Positions 53,647 through 62,889 are shown, numbered from the stretch's first letter. The stretch is DNA of 64,000 nucleotides from Rhizobium lentis (GCF_017352135.1 NZ_CP071454.1:4463164-4527163); one strand, 5' to 3'. Numbers and translations are program-made. Notes: generated from the sequence alone by a model not told the origin.

Positions 53647-54927
53647 CTAAGCTTCGCCGGCGAGCCTGAAGACATCGGCCCGCTTCGAAACGCCGCGCAG
53701 CTCGAACGATCCGAGATATTCGCAGGGCACGGCACAGGTCGTCGCAAAGCTCTCCGACATCAAGAGGGGCTGCTCGAGCGTGCCGCAAAGCTTTTCGAGC
53801 CGCGAGGCCTCATTGACCGCTTTGCCGATCACCGTGAAATCGAGCCTGCCCTGGGCGCCGACATTGCCGTAGAATACTTCGCCGAGATGCAGCACGACAT
53901 CGACGGCGATATCGGGACCGCCATTCAGGGTCCGCTCGCGATTGAGCGCTTCGTTCGCCTTCAGGAGATTTTTTGCCGACGCCAGCGCTTCCATGCAGGC
54001 CCTTTGCGGGTCGTGGGCGTCGGTCGGAAAGATCGCCAGCACGCTGTCGCCCATGAATTTGAGAATCTCGCCGGAATTCTCCTCGACATGCCGGTCGATC
54101 AGCTCGAAATGGTCGTTCAGAAACCCGACGATCTCCCCCGGCTGATACACCTCGGTTAAGGCGGTGAAATTGCGAAGGTCGGCAAGCAGGATCGCAGCGT
54201 TGATCGAACCGCCCGTTCCCCTTCGGGTTTCGCCGGCAAGGATGCGCGCACTCGTCCTGGCGCCGGTATAGACGGCGAGGATATCGCTGGCGGTCTTCGA
54301 CGCCGCGACGCGGTAGGCCGCCAGCCCCAGCGCCGGGAAAAGCCCTTTTATGGTCGCCAGCTGTTCGTCGGAAAATCCGCCCGGCGCATCGCTGGTCAAC
54401 GAAAAACCGAGTCCGCGCAGCGCAACCTCCTTCGGGAATTCGAAGATGCTGATCACGTGGTCCGTGCCCCCGCCAAGCGCGAATTCGTGAAGCTCGGCAT
54501 AGTGGAGGCCCTCGCCCTTCGCCAGGTTCCACCGTCCGGTTTTCTCTCCGCGGTTCAAAAGGTAGAATATCGGCGTCTTCTCAAAGCTGCGCTCCGTCTC
54601 GCTTCCGTGTTCGGCCGTTTCGATGATCGTGACGCCGCCCCGCGAGAAATTGGCCGATACGCCGCGATACATCGGGTGAATCGACGGCATTCTGATGCTC
54701 GCCCGCCAGATCGGAAAACCGTCTGCGATCAGCCGGTCACACAGGCCGGTTACGAGATCGCCAATATGTTCGCTGGTGATTCCCTGCTCTATAAGCCAAT
54801 GAATATGGTCGTTAATTTTCAAAACCTCCGCATCGGGCCGAAAACCGGAAAAGGTCGTTTCACCATCGACGCCCGGCCCCGCGAATCGCGGGACGGGCGC
54901 TGAACGAGCCACGTCGCGCATTGCCAT
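53647..54927 (-). CDS. Class III adenylate/guanylate cyclase
   Basis: 426 aa. The N-terminal 200 residues form a sensor-like region conserved in rhizobial cyclases (KINDHIHWLIEQGITSEHIGDLV; MPSIHPMYRGVSANFSRGG). The catalytic domain (about 235-420) has both metal Asp (ILLADLRNFTALTE, KFMGDSVLAIFP) and the transition-state Asn-Arg in KAVNEASRLEKLC. Substrate choice between ATP and GTP cannot be fixed by eye. Converges with the CLC gene, separated by three bases. No membrane segment seen. Confidence 0.9.
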   Translation of the reverse strand: MAMRDVARSAPVPRFAGPGVDGETTFSGFRPDAEVLKINDHIHWLIEQGITSEHIGDLVTGLCDRLIADGFPIWRASIRMPSIHPMYRGVSANFSRGGVTIIETAEHGSETERSFEKTPIFYLLNRGEKTGRWNLAKGEGLHYAELHEFALGGGTDHVISIFEFPKEVALRGLGFSLTSDAPGGFSDEQLATIKGLFPALGLAAYRVAASKTASDILAVYTGARTSARILAGETRRGTGGSINAAILLADLRNFTALTEVYQPGEIVGFLNDHFELIDRHVEENSGEILKFMGDSVLAIFPTDAHDPQRACMEALASAKNLLKANEALNRERTLNGGPDIAVDVVLHLGEVFYGNVGAQGRLDFTVIGKAVNEASRLEKLCGTLEQPLLMSESFATTCAVPCEYLGSFELRGVSKRADVFRLAGEA

Positions 54928-55165
54928 TGATCAGCCTGCTTCGCGTCGCGATACTACTTTCAAGCGAATGAGGCAATTCGGAAGCGACAAGCGCCGCCGT
55001 CACGCGGATGACAAATTGCCTCAGTCCGTGGTGCGGCCAGCGATATCTGCTCCAATCTGTGTCTTGGGCGGCGGTAAATGGGATCTCGCCTCCCCACACC
55101 GCAATGTCCTTCGGCAACTGCTGCGCGAACTCGGTTCGACCTTCGGGCGCCCAACTTTCAATCCC

Positions 55166-55936
55166 TCACATCCTGACCGTCATTCCGCCGTCGACGGTCA
55201 GCACGTGGCCGTTGACGAAAGAGGCCGCACCGCTTGCAAGGAACAGCGCGGCGCCGGCGATCTCATCAGGGCGGCCCCAGCGCTGAACCGGAATACGCTG
55301 GCGCACGAAGGGCATCAGTTCCTCGTTCTCAGCCATGTCAGAGTTCGTCTCCGTGGCGAACCAGCCGGGCGCAATCGCGTTGCTGGTAATGCCATAAGGG
55401 CCGAATTCCACCGCCATACCACGCATCAGGCCCGTCAGGCCCTGCTTGGCCGCCGGATAGACGCAATCGCCAGGCATTGCGACATGGCCGCTGATCGAGG
55501 TCACCGCGATCAGACGTCCATAATTGCGCCGCTTCATCAGCACGGTCGCATCCCGCGAAAGCGTCACCGCCGCGGCCAGATCGGTATGCAGCAGTTCCAT
55601 GACGGCACCATCGTCGAATTCAGCCAGCGGCCGCCTGTCGCGGGCGCCGACATTGTTGATCAGGATATCGAGACGACCGTGGATCTTGTCGATGTCGGCG
55701 ATCACGGCACGCTGCGCCTGGCGGTCGCTGATGTCGAACGTGGCGCTCTCCGCCGTCCCGCCCGCCGCATGGATCGTCCTTACGGCACTTTCCAATGTCG
55801 CCGCCGTGCGTCCGGTGACGACGACATGCGCGCCGGCCTCGGCAAGCGCGCGGGCCATTTCGAAGCCGAGGCCGCGGCCGCCGCCGGTGACAAGCGCCAC
55901 CTGACCGTCCAGTGAAAATCTATCCAGTATGCTCAT
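55166..55936 (-). CDS. Short-chain dehydrogenase/reductase (gluconate 5-dehydrogenase-like)
   Basis: 256 aa classical SDR. Cofactor motif VTGGGRGLGFEMARAL, NNVGA, catalytic Ser in TSISG, and YPAAK with Tyr and Lys; the C-terminus FVNGHVLTVDGGMTVRM is typical. FSLDGQVALVTGG at the start resembles gluconate 5-dehydrogenases. Substrate uncertain. The 238 bases 54928-55165 before the cyclase hold a minus-strand open frame (KDIAVWGGEIPF...) that I could not confirm as a gene. Confidence 0.88.
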   Translation of the reverse strand: MSILDRFSLDGQVALVTGGGRGLGFEMARALAEAGAHVVVTGRTAATLESAVRTIHAAGGTAESATFDISDRQAQRAVIADIDKIHGRLDILINNVGARDRRPLAEFDDGAVMELLHTDLAAAVTLSRDATVLMKRRNYGRLIAVTSISGHVAMPGDCVYPAAKQGLTGLMRGMAVEFGPYGITSNAIAPGWFATETNSDMAENEELMPFVRQRIPVQRWGRPDEIAGAALFLASGAASFVNGHVLTVDGGMTVRM

Positions 55937-56010
55937 GGTTTCATCGCTCTCGACCAGGGCCGCTGACGCGACAGTTAATGGACTCAGTCAACTAATTTGG
56001 CAATAGTGAC

Positions 56011-57465
56011 TTAGCCAAACAGCCCCGCCAGCCAGCGCGGGTCGAGATGACGCTCTAGTTCCCCGGCAATCTCATCGAGGGCCTGTTCGACACTGTCTCG
56101 GTAATTCCTCTGCTCGCCCGACAGGCCGAAGCTTTGAAGCAACCGGGCGCGATAGGCATCGCTGCCGAAGAGCCCGTGCAGGTAAGTGCCCATGATGCGG
56201 CCGTCCGCCGACAGCGCCCCGTCCGACGCACCGTCGATCATCGCCGAAGGCCGGACACAGTCCGGGCCGTGGGTGACACCGAGATGGATCTGATAGCCGG
56301 CAAGCGGCACGTCATATTCTGTCGAGCGAGCCTGGCTGTTGCGCACGGTCTTCTCAGGCGCCATCTCGGTCTCGACATCGAGAAGCCCAAGCCCCGGCAT
56401 CTCCAGCGTCCCACCCTCGATCCCAAGCGGATCGTGCACGATGCGGCCGAGCATCTGGTAGCCGCCGCAGATGCCGATTACTCGGCCTCCGCGTCTCACA
56501 TGCATGTGAAGATCGCGGTCCCAGCCCTGCCCCCTGAAATCGGCGAGATCCGAAATCGTCGATTTCGAGCCGGGAAGGATCACCAGCGCGGCATCGGCCG
56601 GCAACCGCTCGCCCGGTCGCACGAAGACCAATTCGACATCCGGTTCGGCCCGCAACGGATCGAGATCGTCGAAATTGGCGATGCGCGGCAGCACAGGCAC
56701 AGCGATCTTCAACGCCCCGGCTCCGCCCCTTGCCAGCCGCTCGAGCACGACCGAATCCTCGGCCGGCAGCCGCGCAGCCCCGGATAGCCACGGCACGACC
56801 CCGAAACACGGCCAGCCGGTAAAGCCTTCGACGGCGCGGATGCCGTCTTCAAACAGCGAGACGTCGCCGCGGAACTTGTTGATGATATAGCCCGAGATCA
56901 TCGCCCGGTCGCCCTCGTCGAGGATCGCATGCGTGCCGACCAGCGAGGCGATGACGCCGCCGCGGTCGATATCGCCGACGAGCACCGCGGGCACGCCCGC
57001 CCGGGTGGCAAAGCCCATATTGGCGATATCGCCGGCTCTGAGATTGATTTCGGCCGGCGATCCCGCACCCTCGACGATGACGAGATCGGCGCCATCGGCC
57101 ACTTTTTCGAAGCTTGCGAGAACAGCGCCCAGCAGTTCGGGCTTCAGCCGCTGATAGTCTCGTCCCTTGGCCTGCCCGAACAGCCTGCCCTGCACGATGA
57201 TCTGGCTGCCGTTTTCCGAGTGGGGCTTGAGCAGTACCGGGTTCATGTGCACCGAGGATGGCGTTCGGGCGGCCAGCGACTGCAGCCACTGCGCCCGGCC
57301 GATCTCGCCGCCATCATCGGCGACCGCCGCATTGTTCGACATGTTCTGCGGCTTGAAGGGCCGGACGGCAGCGCCGCGATTGGCTGCCAGCCGGCAGAGG
57401 CCCGCGACAAGCACCGTCTTGCCCACATCCGAGCCGGTTCCCTGCAGCATGATCGCTCTTGCCAT
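56011..57465 (-). CDS. cobQ: Cobyric acid synthase CobQ
   Basis: 484 aa. N-terminal ATPase domain with LQGTGSDVGKTVLVAGLCR and PFKPQNMSNNAAV; C-terminal glutamine amidotransferase with the nucleophile Cys in IGICGGYQMLGRIV and a His in GTYLHGLFGSD. It amidates the b, d, e and g side chains of adenosylcobyrinic a,c-diamide. Stands alone, 74 bp after the SDR start. A structured, terminator-ended RNA lies 76 bases upstream on the same strand. Confidence 0.95.
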   Translation of the reverse strand: MARAIMLQGTGSDVGKTVLVAGLCRLAANRGAAVRPFKPQNMSNNAAVADDGGEIGRAQWLQSLAARTPSSVHMNPVLLKPHSENGSQIIVQGRLFGQAKGRDYQRLKPELLGAVLASFEKVADGADLVIVEGAGSPAEINLRAGDIANMGFATRAGVPAVLVGDIDRGGVIASLVGTHAILDEGDRAMISGYIINKFRGDVSLFEDGIRAVEGFTGWPCFGVVPWLSGAARLPAEDSVVLERLARGGAGALKIAVPVLPRIANFDDLDPLRAEPDVELVFVRPGERLPADAALVILPGSKSTISDLADFRGQGWDRDLHMHVRRGGRVIGICGGYQMLGRIVHDPLGIEGGTLEMPGLGLLDVETEMAPEKTVRNSQARSTEYDVPLAGYQIHLGVTHGPDCVRPSAMIDGASDGALSADGRIMGTYLHGLFGSDAYRARLLQSFGLSGEQRNYRDSVEQALDEIAGELERHLDPRWLAGLFG

Positions 57466-57540
57466 GGCGGCCGCCTTTCGTTGAGGTGAGGCCTACAATG
57501 GCCGCCGATCCTGGGTCAAGACTGGGGGATACTCTCGCCA

Positions 57541-57580
57541 AAACGCGAAAACCGCGCATGGCCTTGGCTCTGCGCGGTTT
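57541..57580 (-). terminator. Intrinsic terminator upstream of cobQ
   Basis: On the minus strand AAACCGCGCA (57580-57571), 12-base loop and TGCGCGGTTT (57558-57549) form a perfect 10-bp stem followed by TCGCGTTT. It ends the structured RNA described at 57541-57715 and stands 76 bases before the cobQ start. Confidence 0.65.
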
Positions 57581-57715
57581 GCCGAATACTCAGGCGTCTT
57601 CACCCCTACACGGCGAAGCTCGCTTTCTCCGGTACGCACTACCTGAACCAGAGAAGCAGCGGTCGTTGCCGCTACGACCCAACTGATAGCCGCACATTCT
57701 TACCGGAGAGTTATT
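57541..57715 (-). ncRNA. Structured RNA of unknown class upstream of cobQ
   Basis: The minus strand contains a long-range 9-bp stem, TCTCCGGTA (57709-57701) with TACCGGAGA (57634-57626), enclosing a hairpin GGTCGT-AGCGGCA-ACGACC (57679-57661). About 45 bases later comes the terminator stem. The nested design is far from chance. It could be an independent sRNA or a cis attenuator of cobQ. It lacks a B12 box, so it is not a class I cobalamin riboswitch, and no other riboswitch core was recognised. Confidence 0.55.
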
Positions 57716-57987
57716 GAAGGCTTACCCAAATACTAATTTTGACCTTTTTTGATATTCTCGGCAAAATTTTTTGCCGCAGGTCCGCCGCCGGTCGGGGGAG
57801 CCCTGTCGATGTCGGCATCATTTTCGCAATGGCGGGCATATCTTCTTCGAATTCAATAATTTAGACATGCAATCACGAGCAGAAGGAGGTTGATTTCTGC
57901 CGGCGAACGCGTAGGCTTCACAAAAATGCGCCACTATTGAACATGGCCTGCGACGAGCTGCCGGAACCGCAAGGAGGGACGGCGCCT

Positions 57988-58083
57988 ATGAAGCGGAAAG
58001 CCGGTTGCCGCATGACCGGCGAGCATCCCCTCTTCAGGTGCCGGAGAGCCTTGCAGGCCGATTTCAGATCCGGCAGCGCGTAG
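57988..58083 (+). CDS. Possible 31-residue small ORF
   Basis: ATG at 57988 follows AAGGAGG by about ten bases, a near-perfect ribosome site, and reads MKRKAGCRMTGEHPLFRCRR onwards to TAG at 58081. No similarity recognised; the composition is Arg-rich. It lies 74 bases before the binding protein gene on the same strand. The surrounding gap 57716-58157 shows nothing else. Confidence 0.3.
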   Translation: MKRKAGCRMTGEHPLFRCRRALQADFRSGSA

Positions 58084-58157
58084 AACTCAAACTGTTGTAG
58101 CGTCCTTTGTGCGTCTTTTCAGACGCCCGGCGCTCTAAGAAAAACTCGGGGATGACG

Positions 58158-59156
58158 ATGAAGAGGCTTTTGGTTTCGGCCGCCTTTGCCGCGGCATTTT
58201 TGACCACCGCCGCACCGGCCGAGGCCGTCGAATGCGGCAGCGTTTCGATCGCCGAGATGAAATGGGCCTCGGCCGGCATCGCGGCAAACTTCGACAAGAT
58301 CATCCTGGAAAAGGGCTACGGCTGCTCCGTCACCATCGTCGATGGCGACACCCTGCCAACCTTCGCCTCGATGAACGAGAAAGGCACTCCCGATATCGCC
58401 TCGGAATACTGGATCAATTCAGTCAGGGCCCTGCTCGATCAAGCCATCAATGCCGGCCGGCTGGTCCAGGGCGCCGAAATCCTTGCCGACGGCGCCGTCG
58501 AAGGCTGGTGGATCCCCAAATTCATTGCCGACGCCAATCCCGACATCCGCTCGGTCGAGGACGCGCTGCGGCACCCCGAACTCTTCCCCGCCGAGGATGA
58601 TCCGTCGAAGGCCGCGGTTTACAATTGTCCCGCCGACTGGAGCTGCCAGATATCGACCGCCAATCTCTTCAAGGCCCTTGCCGCCGACAAGAAGGGCTTT
58701 GAACTTGTCGAGACCGGTAGTCCCCAACGGCTCGACGCCTCGATCGCCCGGGCTTTCGACAACAAGGTCGGCTGGCTTGGTTACTATTGGGCGCCGACCG
58801 CCATCCTCGGCAAATACGACATGACGCGGCTGAGCTTCGGCGTCGGCCACAACAAGACCGAATGGGACCACTGCACCGCGGTTGCCGGCTGTGCCAGGCC
58901 CCAGCTCAATTCCTATCCGGTCTCGCGCGCCTTTACGCTGATGACCAAGTCTTTTGCCAGCCGCGCCGGGCCGGTCACGACCTATCTCAAGACCCGAACA
59001 TGGGACAATGAGACGATCAATCAGGTGCTCGCCTGGCAGGATGAAAACCGCGAAAGCAACGAGGATGCCGCGATCTATTTTCTGCGCAATTACGAAAGCC
59101 TGTGGATGAAATGGGTGCCGATCGATGTAGCCGAGAAAGTCAAAGCGAGCTTATAA
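58158..59156 (+). CDS. Glycine betaine/choline-type ABC substrate-binding protein (orphan)
   Basis: 332 aa. A signal peptide (residues 1-23, ending AEA) precedes an OpuAC-type domain: SVSIAEMKWASAGIAANFDKIILEKGYGC, DIASEYWINSVRALLDQAI, GWLGYYWAPTAILGKYDM. Trp/Tyr-rich segments suit a quaternary amine ligand. ATG at 58158 with GGGGA six bases upstream; ATG 58152 is an alternative. No permease or ATPase gene is adjacent, so it must work with a transporter encoded elsewhere. Confidence 0.88.
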   Translation: MKRLLVSAAFAAAFLTTAAPAEAVECGSVSIAEMKWASAGIAANFDKIILEKGYGCSVTIVDGDTLPTFASMNEKGTPDIASEYWINSVRALLDQAINAGRLVQGAEILADGAVEGWWIPKFIADANPDIRSVEDALRHPELFPAEDDPSKAAVYNCPADWSCQISTANLFKALAADKKGFELVETGSPQRLDASIARAFDNKVGWLGYYWAPTAILGKYDMTRLSFGVGHNKTEWDHCTAVAGCARPQLNSYPVSRAFTLMTKSFASRAGPVTTYLKTRTWDNETINQVLAWQDENRESNEDAAIYFLRNYESLWMKWVPIDVAEKVKASL

Positions 59157-59187
59157 CGGCGATAGCACCAACGACCGGACGATTCGA

Positions 59188-59535
59188 ATGACAGGCAACG
59201 TTCCCTTTCCCGACCGCGATACCGTTGCGGAAAAGCTCGCCGCGCTGTCAGAAGCGGATAAGTCATATCTGGCCCTGCTCATGGAAAATGCCGCGCAGGA
59301 TGACAATCTGCTTGATGGCCTGCGGCGCCATCTCGACCTTGCCGTGCAATCGCGTTTCCTGAACTCGCTGAAGCTTGAAAATCTTGGATTGTGGCTCGGG
59401 ACTCAGGCGCCGGCTCGCCTGCAGATGCGGCTGATGGAAACCGCCCGCTCGAGCCAGCATCCCGCCCACCAAGCCTTCCGAACCGGCCTCAGCCGATCCG
59501 GCGGCCTCGAAAAGGCATATCCTCCGATGCCGTGA
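59188..59535 (+). CDS. Hypothetical protein
   Basis: 115 aa, not recognised. Predicted mostly helical (TVAEKLAALSEADKSYLALLME; DNLLDGLRRHLDLAVQSRFLNSLK), no signal peptide or membrane segment. Starts 31 bp after the binding protein stop on the same strand, so it is probably co-transcribed. Confidence 0.55.
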   Translation: MTGNVPFPDRDTVAEKLAALSEADKSYLALLMENAAQDDNLLDGLRRHLDLAVQSRFLNSLKLENLGLWLGTQAPARLQMRLMETARSSQHPAHQAFRTGLSRSGGLEKAYPPMP

Positions 59536-59580
59536 TCCGGCCTCGGATGGCCTGTTCAGTCCGGCAAAGCTACCAACCGA

Positions 59581-59736
59581 TCACTTCTTCGCAGCGCGGT
59601 CGACCGAGCGGCCGGCATCCTGGGTAGCGTTGACGGCGTTCGCCGTGTCTTTCCCGATGCCGCGGATCGTATTACCGCAGGAGGAAAGCGCGAGGAGAAC
59701 CATGAAGGCTGCGGCAATTTTGGCCGTTGTCGTCAT
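59581..59736 (-). CDS. Entericidin A/B family lipoprotein
   Basis: 51 aa. A hydrophobic signal ends in a lipobox, LALSSCGNT (Cys20), followed by the short conserved entericidin tail IRGIGKDTANAVNATQDAGRSVDRAAKK-like pattern (positions 24-51). Entericidins are small cell-envelope lipoproteins linked to stress and toxin-antidote behaviour in E. coli. ATG at 59736 with AAGGAT about eight bases upstream. Confidence 0.88.
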   Translation of the reverse strand: MTTTAKIAAAFMVLLALSSCGNTIRGIGKDTANAVNATQDAGRSVDRAAKK

Positions 59737-59835
59737 TTCGAATATCCTTGTTTGAAATCAACCCCGAACGGCACTCATGCCATCCGCGCCGATAACGCAC
59801 AAGGGAACAAAAAGTTCAGCGACTGGACGACGTCC

Positions 59836-60735
59836 TTAGGCCGCAACCGCCTTCGCTCTCTCGGCAAAAGCACTGCGGATGCTGTCGGCCACCGTCTCGA
59901 TCGGCCCCGACATCTGCGAGGCGGTCAACAGGCGGATGTCGAAGGAGGCGAGCTCCGGCAATCCTTCCTGCAGGCCGAGAATCGCCATGTCCTCGCTGAC
60001 ATAGGAAAGCGGCAGCGGCGCGATGGCGAGATCGGAAAGCACGGCGGCGCGCTGGGCCATCGTGTGGCCGCTGAGATAGGCGACGCGATAGGGCCGCTTG
60101 TTGCGCTCGAGCTGGGCGAGTGCCTCCTGCCGCCAGATGCAGCCGTCCTCCCAGATCGAGATCGGCAGGGGATCGCGGCGATGCGCCGAACCGCACCGGG
60201 CACCGGCCCAGACCAGCCGCTCGCGGAAGACCACCTCGCCGCCGGTGGGGAACGGCCTTGTGGCACAATTGATCAGCGCCAGGTCGAGCCGCTGCTCCTC
60301 CATGCGCTTCTTCAGCCCGACACTCATGTCGATCGTCACGTCGACCATAATGCCGGGATAGCTTTCGGCAAAGCTCTTCAGGATTCTCGGCAGCAGCCGC
60401 TCGCCGATATCCTCCGGCGCGCCCAGCCGGACGACACCGGTCAACTCCGGCATGATGAAGCGCGACACCGCCTCGTTCGAAAGCGCCAGGATGTTGCGAG
60501 CATAGGAGAGCAGCATCTCGCCGTGTCGCGTCAGCGTCACCGAGCGGGCGTCGCGCAGGAAGAGCGTCGCGCCCAACTGCTCCTCGAGCTTCTTGATTTG
60601 CATCGACACCGCGGATGGCGTGCGGAAGACCGCTTCGGCGGCGGTGGAAAAATTGCCTGTCTCGGCGATGGCCACGAAGGTGCGCAACACATCATTGTCA
60701 AGCAGCGGAATGGGACGGCGAAAGGGAAGGCTCAT
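59836..60735 (-). CDS. LysR family transcriptional regulator
   Basis: 299 aa from ATG 60735 (MSLPFRRPIPLLDND). Helix-turn-helix: FVAIAETGNFSTAAEAVFRTPSAVSMQIKKLEEQLG (residues 20-55), then the effector domain. Divergent from a DUF1127 gene. In Brucella and relatives, the LysR regulator VtlR/LsrB controls DUF1127 small proteins; this protein resembles that group by N-terminus and context, but the identification is inference. Confidence 0.9.
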   Translation of the reverse strand: MSLPFRRPIPLLDNDVLRTFVAIAETGNFSTAAEAVFRTPSAVSMQIKKLEEQLGATLFLRDARSVTLTRHGEMLLSYARNILALSNEAVSRFIMPELTGVVRLGAPEDIGERLLPRILKSFAESYPGIMVDVTIDMSVGLKKRMEEQRLDLALINCATRPFPTGGEVVFRERLVWAGARCGSAHRRDPLPISIWEDGCIWRQEALAQLERNKRPYRVAYLSGHTMAQRAAVLSDLAIAPLPLSYVSEDMAILGLQEGLPELASFDIRLLTASQMSGPIETVADSIRSAFAERAKAVAA

Positions 60736-60784
60736 CGTCGCATCTTTCAATTTTTCTGATCTTTAACCGCATATCATTTTGTTT

Positions 60785-60799
60785 GATTGAATGTCAATC
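60785..60799. promoter_or_regulatory. LysR-box-like inverted repeat
   Basis: GATTGA-ATG-TCAATC, a perfect 6-bp inverted repeat in the 114-base gap between the LysR gene and the DUF1127 gene. It matches the T-N11-A layout of LysR-type sites and lies 51 bases before the DUF1127 start. Confidence 0.5.
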
Positions 60800-60849
60800 G
60801 CTCCCCATAGTCTGCCTGTAGGAAACGGACGCAGCAAAGGAGTCTCGAC

Positions 60850-61068
60850 ATGGCACAAACTGGCACCTGGAATATCCTACAAGCCCTTTCCGCATTCAAG
60901 TCACGGCGGCGCAGGGATGCGAACCGCGAACATGCACTGCAGGAATTGAAGCGATTTCCCTCGCACCTGCTGGCCGATTGCCAGCGTGAAATGGAAGTGC
61001 CCCTCCTGAGCGCGGCCGCTCGGCCGAAACGGGTTCTGAGGATCGTGGAATCAACGTGCCGCGCTTGA
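60850..61068 (+). CDS. DUF1127 (YjiS-like) small protein
   Basis: 72 aa. WNILQALSAFKSRRRRDANREHALQELKRFPSHLLADC has the DUF1127 helix with its LxRFP-LLAD ending; the C-terminal 25 residues are non-conserved. Small Arg-rich DUF1127 proteins in alphaproteobacteria act in RNA and phosphate or stress physiology, and some are controlled by LysR regulators. ATG at 60850 with AAAGGAG seven bases upstream. Confidence 0.8.
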   Translation: MAQTGTWNILQALSAFKSRRRRDANREHALQELKRFPSHLLADCQREMEVPLLSAAARPKRVLRIVESTCRA

Positions 61069-61215
61069 CAGGCGGCCCTGGCGGTTTTCCGAACCGCCCG
61101 GCCGATCGGCGTCACCCTGCGCGTCAATCGGATACCGATACGCGCGCAGGACCTCTTCCTGCAGTTCGTCTCATCCCAGCAGGAACTGCCGCCGAAGCGA
61201 CCTGAAATAGGGAAA

Positions 61216-61824
61216 TCACATCCCTCCCAACAGTTTGTACGCGATGACCCACATGGTGAAGGCGACGAGCGTTTCCAGCATACGCCAGGACGAAGGCCTG
61301 GAAAAAACTGGCCGCAGCCATGTTGCCCCGTAGCCGAGCAAAAAGAAGAACAGGAAAGAACCGCTCACCGCGCCTGCGGCAAAGGAAGCCTGCTGCCCGG
61401 GATAGCGCGTCGAGATCGTGCCGAGCAGCACGACCGTGTCGAGGTAGACATGCGGATTGAGCCAGGTGAGCGCGAGGCAGGTCGCAAGCGTCTGCGAAAA
61501 GCTCGTCGTTTCGGCTTCCGCCGCCGTGAGGACAGCGGACGACCGGAAGGCGGAATAAAGGCTCTTGGCTCCGTACCAGGCCAGAAACGCGGCTCCCCCA
61601 TAGCGCATGACCGGATCGAGCCAGGGCAACAATCCAGCGATCTGCTGGAGGCTGGTGACGCCAAGCACGATCAGCGCGGCGTCGGACAAGGCGCATGCGA
61701 GGCAGACGGCGAAGACATGTTCATTACGCAAGCCCTGGCGAAGGATGAAAGCGTTCTGCGCGCCGATCGCCACAATCAGGCTGAGGCCCATCATCAGGCC
61801 CGTGACATAGATCGAAAAATTCAT
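61216..61824 (-). CDS. LysE/ArgO family amino acid exporter
   Basis: 202 aa with six hydrophobic helices. GLMMGLSLIVAIGAQNAFILRQGL at the N-terminus and LALTWLNPHVYLDTVVLLGTIS in the middle are the LysE/ArgO hallmarks (basic amino acid export). ATG at 61824. Divergent from argP over 100 bp, the classic lysE-lysG arrangement: exporter induced by its cytoplasmic substrate through the LysR regulator. Confidence 0.92.
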   Translation of the reverse strand: MNFSIYVTGLMMGLSLIVAIGAQNAFILRQGLRNEHVFAVCLACALSDAALIVLGVTSLQQIAGLLPWLDPVMRYGGAAFLAWYGAKSLYSAFRSSAVLTAAEAETTSFSQTLATCLALTWLNPHVYLDTVVLLGTISTRYPGQQASFAAGAVSGSFLFFFLLGYGATWLRPVFSRPSSWRMLETLVAFTMWVIAYKLLGGM

Positions 61825-61924
61825 GGTTTCGGCGACCGTCCTCAACTTCGATGAAATTGCCGTATCGTCGACGATAGAATTAGTCTAATTAATCTGGCTA
61901 ATCCCAATTAAGCGAAGCTAATCC

Positions 61925-62818
61925 ATGCTCGACTATCCCGCCCTGCGCGCCGTCGCAACCGTCGTCCAGACCGGAAGTTTCGAAAGAGCGGCAACTGTGC
62001 TGAACGTGACGCCGTCAGCCGTCTCGCAACGTGTCAAGCAGCTCGAAGAACGCCTCGGCGTCATCCTGATCGTCAGAGGCACTCCCTGCATGGCGAGCGA
62101 AAAGGGAGAATGGCTCTGTCGCCACATCGAGAATGTCGGCATGCTGGAGGCCGAACTCTTCGGACAGCTGCCGGCTCTCGTCGATCCCGGCGAACCACGC
62201 CAGAGGGTCACGCTTCAGATCGCGACCAACGCCGACAGCCTCGGCACGTGGTTCGTGGAGGCCATGTCGAACTTCGCCAATACCTCTTCCTATCTCTTGA
62301 ACGTCGCGGTCGACGACCAGGATCACACCGCCGAGTGGCTGCAGCGGGGACGGGTGATCGCAGCCGTCACCAGCTTGGAGAAACCAATCCGGGGATGCCG
62401 GCGCTTTGCGCTTGGCACGCTCCGTTACAACGCCACGGCAACGCCCGATTTCGTCGCACGTCACTTTCCGGACGGCGTAACTTCCGAAGCCATCCGCAAC
62501 GCGCCGGCCCTGACTTTCAATCAAAAGGACAGGCTTCAGAGCAGCTGGGTGAGGCAGACCTTCGGCCGCGACCTCGACTATCCCACCCATTGGCTGCCCT
62601 CGCCGCAAAGCTTCGTCGAAGCCACCCTTTCCGGCATGGGATGGGGAATGAACCCGACCCAGCTCACCCGCGATCACCTCGCATCGGGACGGCTGGTCGA
62701 GCTAGTCGCAGATACGCCGCTTGACGTCCCGCTCTACTGGCAGATAAACCGCCTCGCCGCCGATCGCCTCGCGGAGTTGACACGTGAAGTCGTCGCCGTG
62801 GCTAAGCGCCGTCTTTGA
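61925..62818 (+). CDS. argP: LysR family regulator ArgP (LysG/IciA-type)
   Basis: 297 aa. Helix-turn-helix AVVQTGSFERAATVLNVTPSAVSQRVKQLEERLG-type segment near residues 12-45, then the effector domain with RVTLQIATNADSLGTWF and LPSPQSFVEATLSGMGWGMNP, characteristic of ArgP/LysG. It senses lysine and arginine and activates the divergent exporter gene. The 100-base intergenic region contains repeated CTAAT/ATTAG words (61869-61922) that may be its sites. Confidence 0.9.
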   Translation: MLDYPALRAVATVVQTGSFERAATVLNVTPSAVSQRVKQLEERLGVILIVRGTPCMASEKGEWLCRHIENVGMLEAELFGQLPALVDPGEPRQRVTLQIATNADSLGTWFVEAMSNFANTSSYLLNVAVDDQDHTAEWLQRGRVIAAVTSLEKPIRGCRRFALGTLRYNATATPDFVARHFPDGVTSEAIRNAPALTFNQKDRLQSSWVRQTFGRDLDYPTHWLPSPQSFVEATLSGMGWGMNPTQLTRDHLASGRLVELVADTPLDVPLYWQINRLAADRLAELTREVVAVAKRRL

Positions 62819-62889
62819 GCCGTCCGGAACCCTGTTCACAATGTCTCGGTGGAGCGTCGACACCAGGTCGTGCGGCGTTGAGATCTGCT

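Noticed and set aside
57459..57686. 75-codon plus-strand open frame in the cobQ upstream region
   Set aside because: Antisense to the paired stems of the structured RNA; no ribosome site or similarity.
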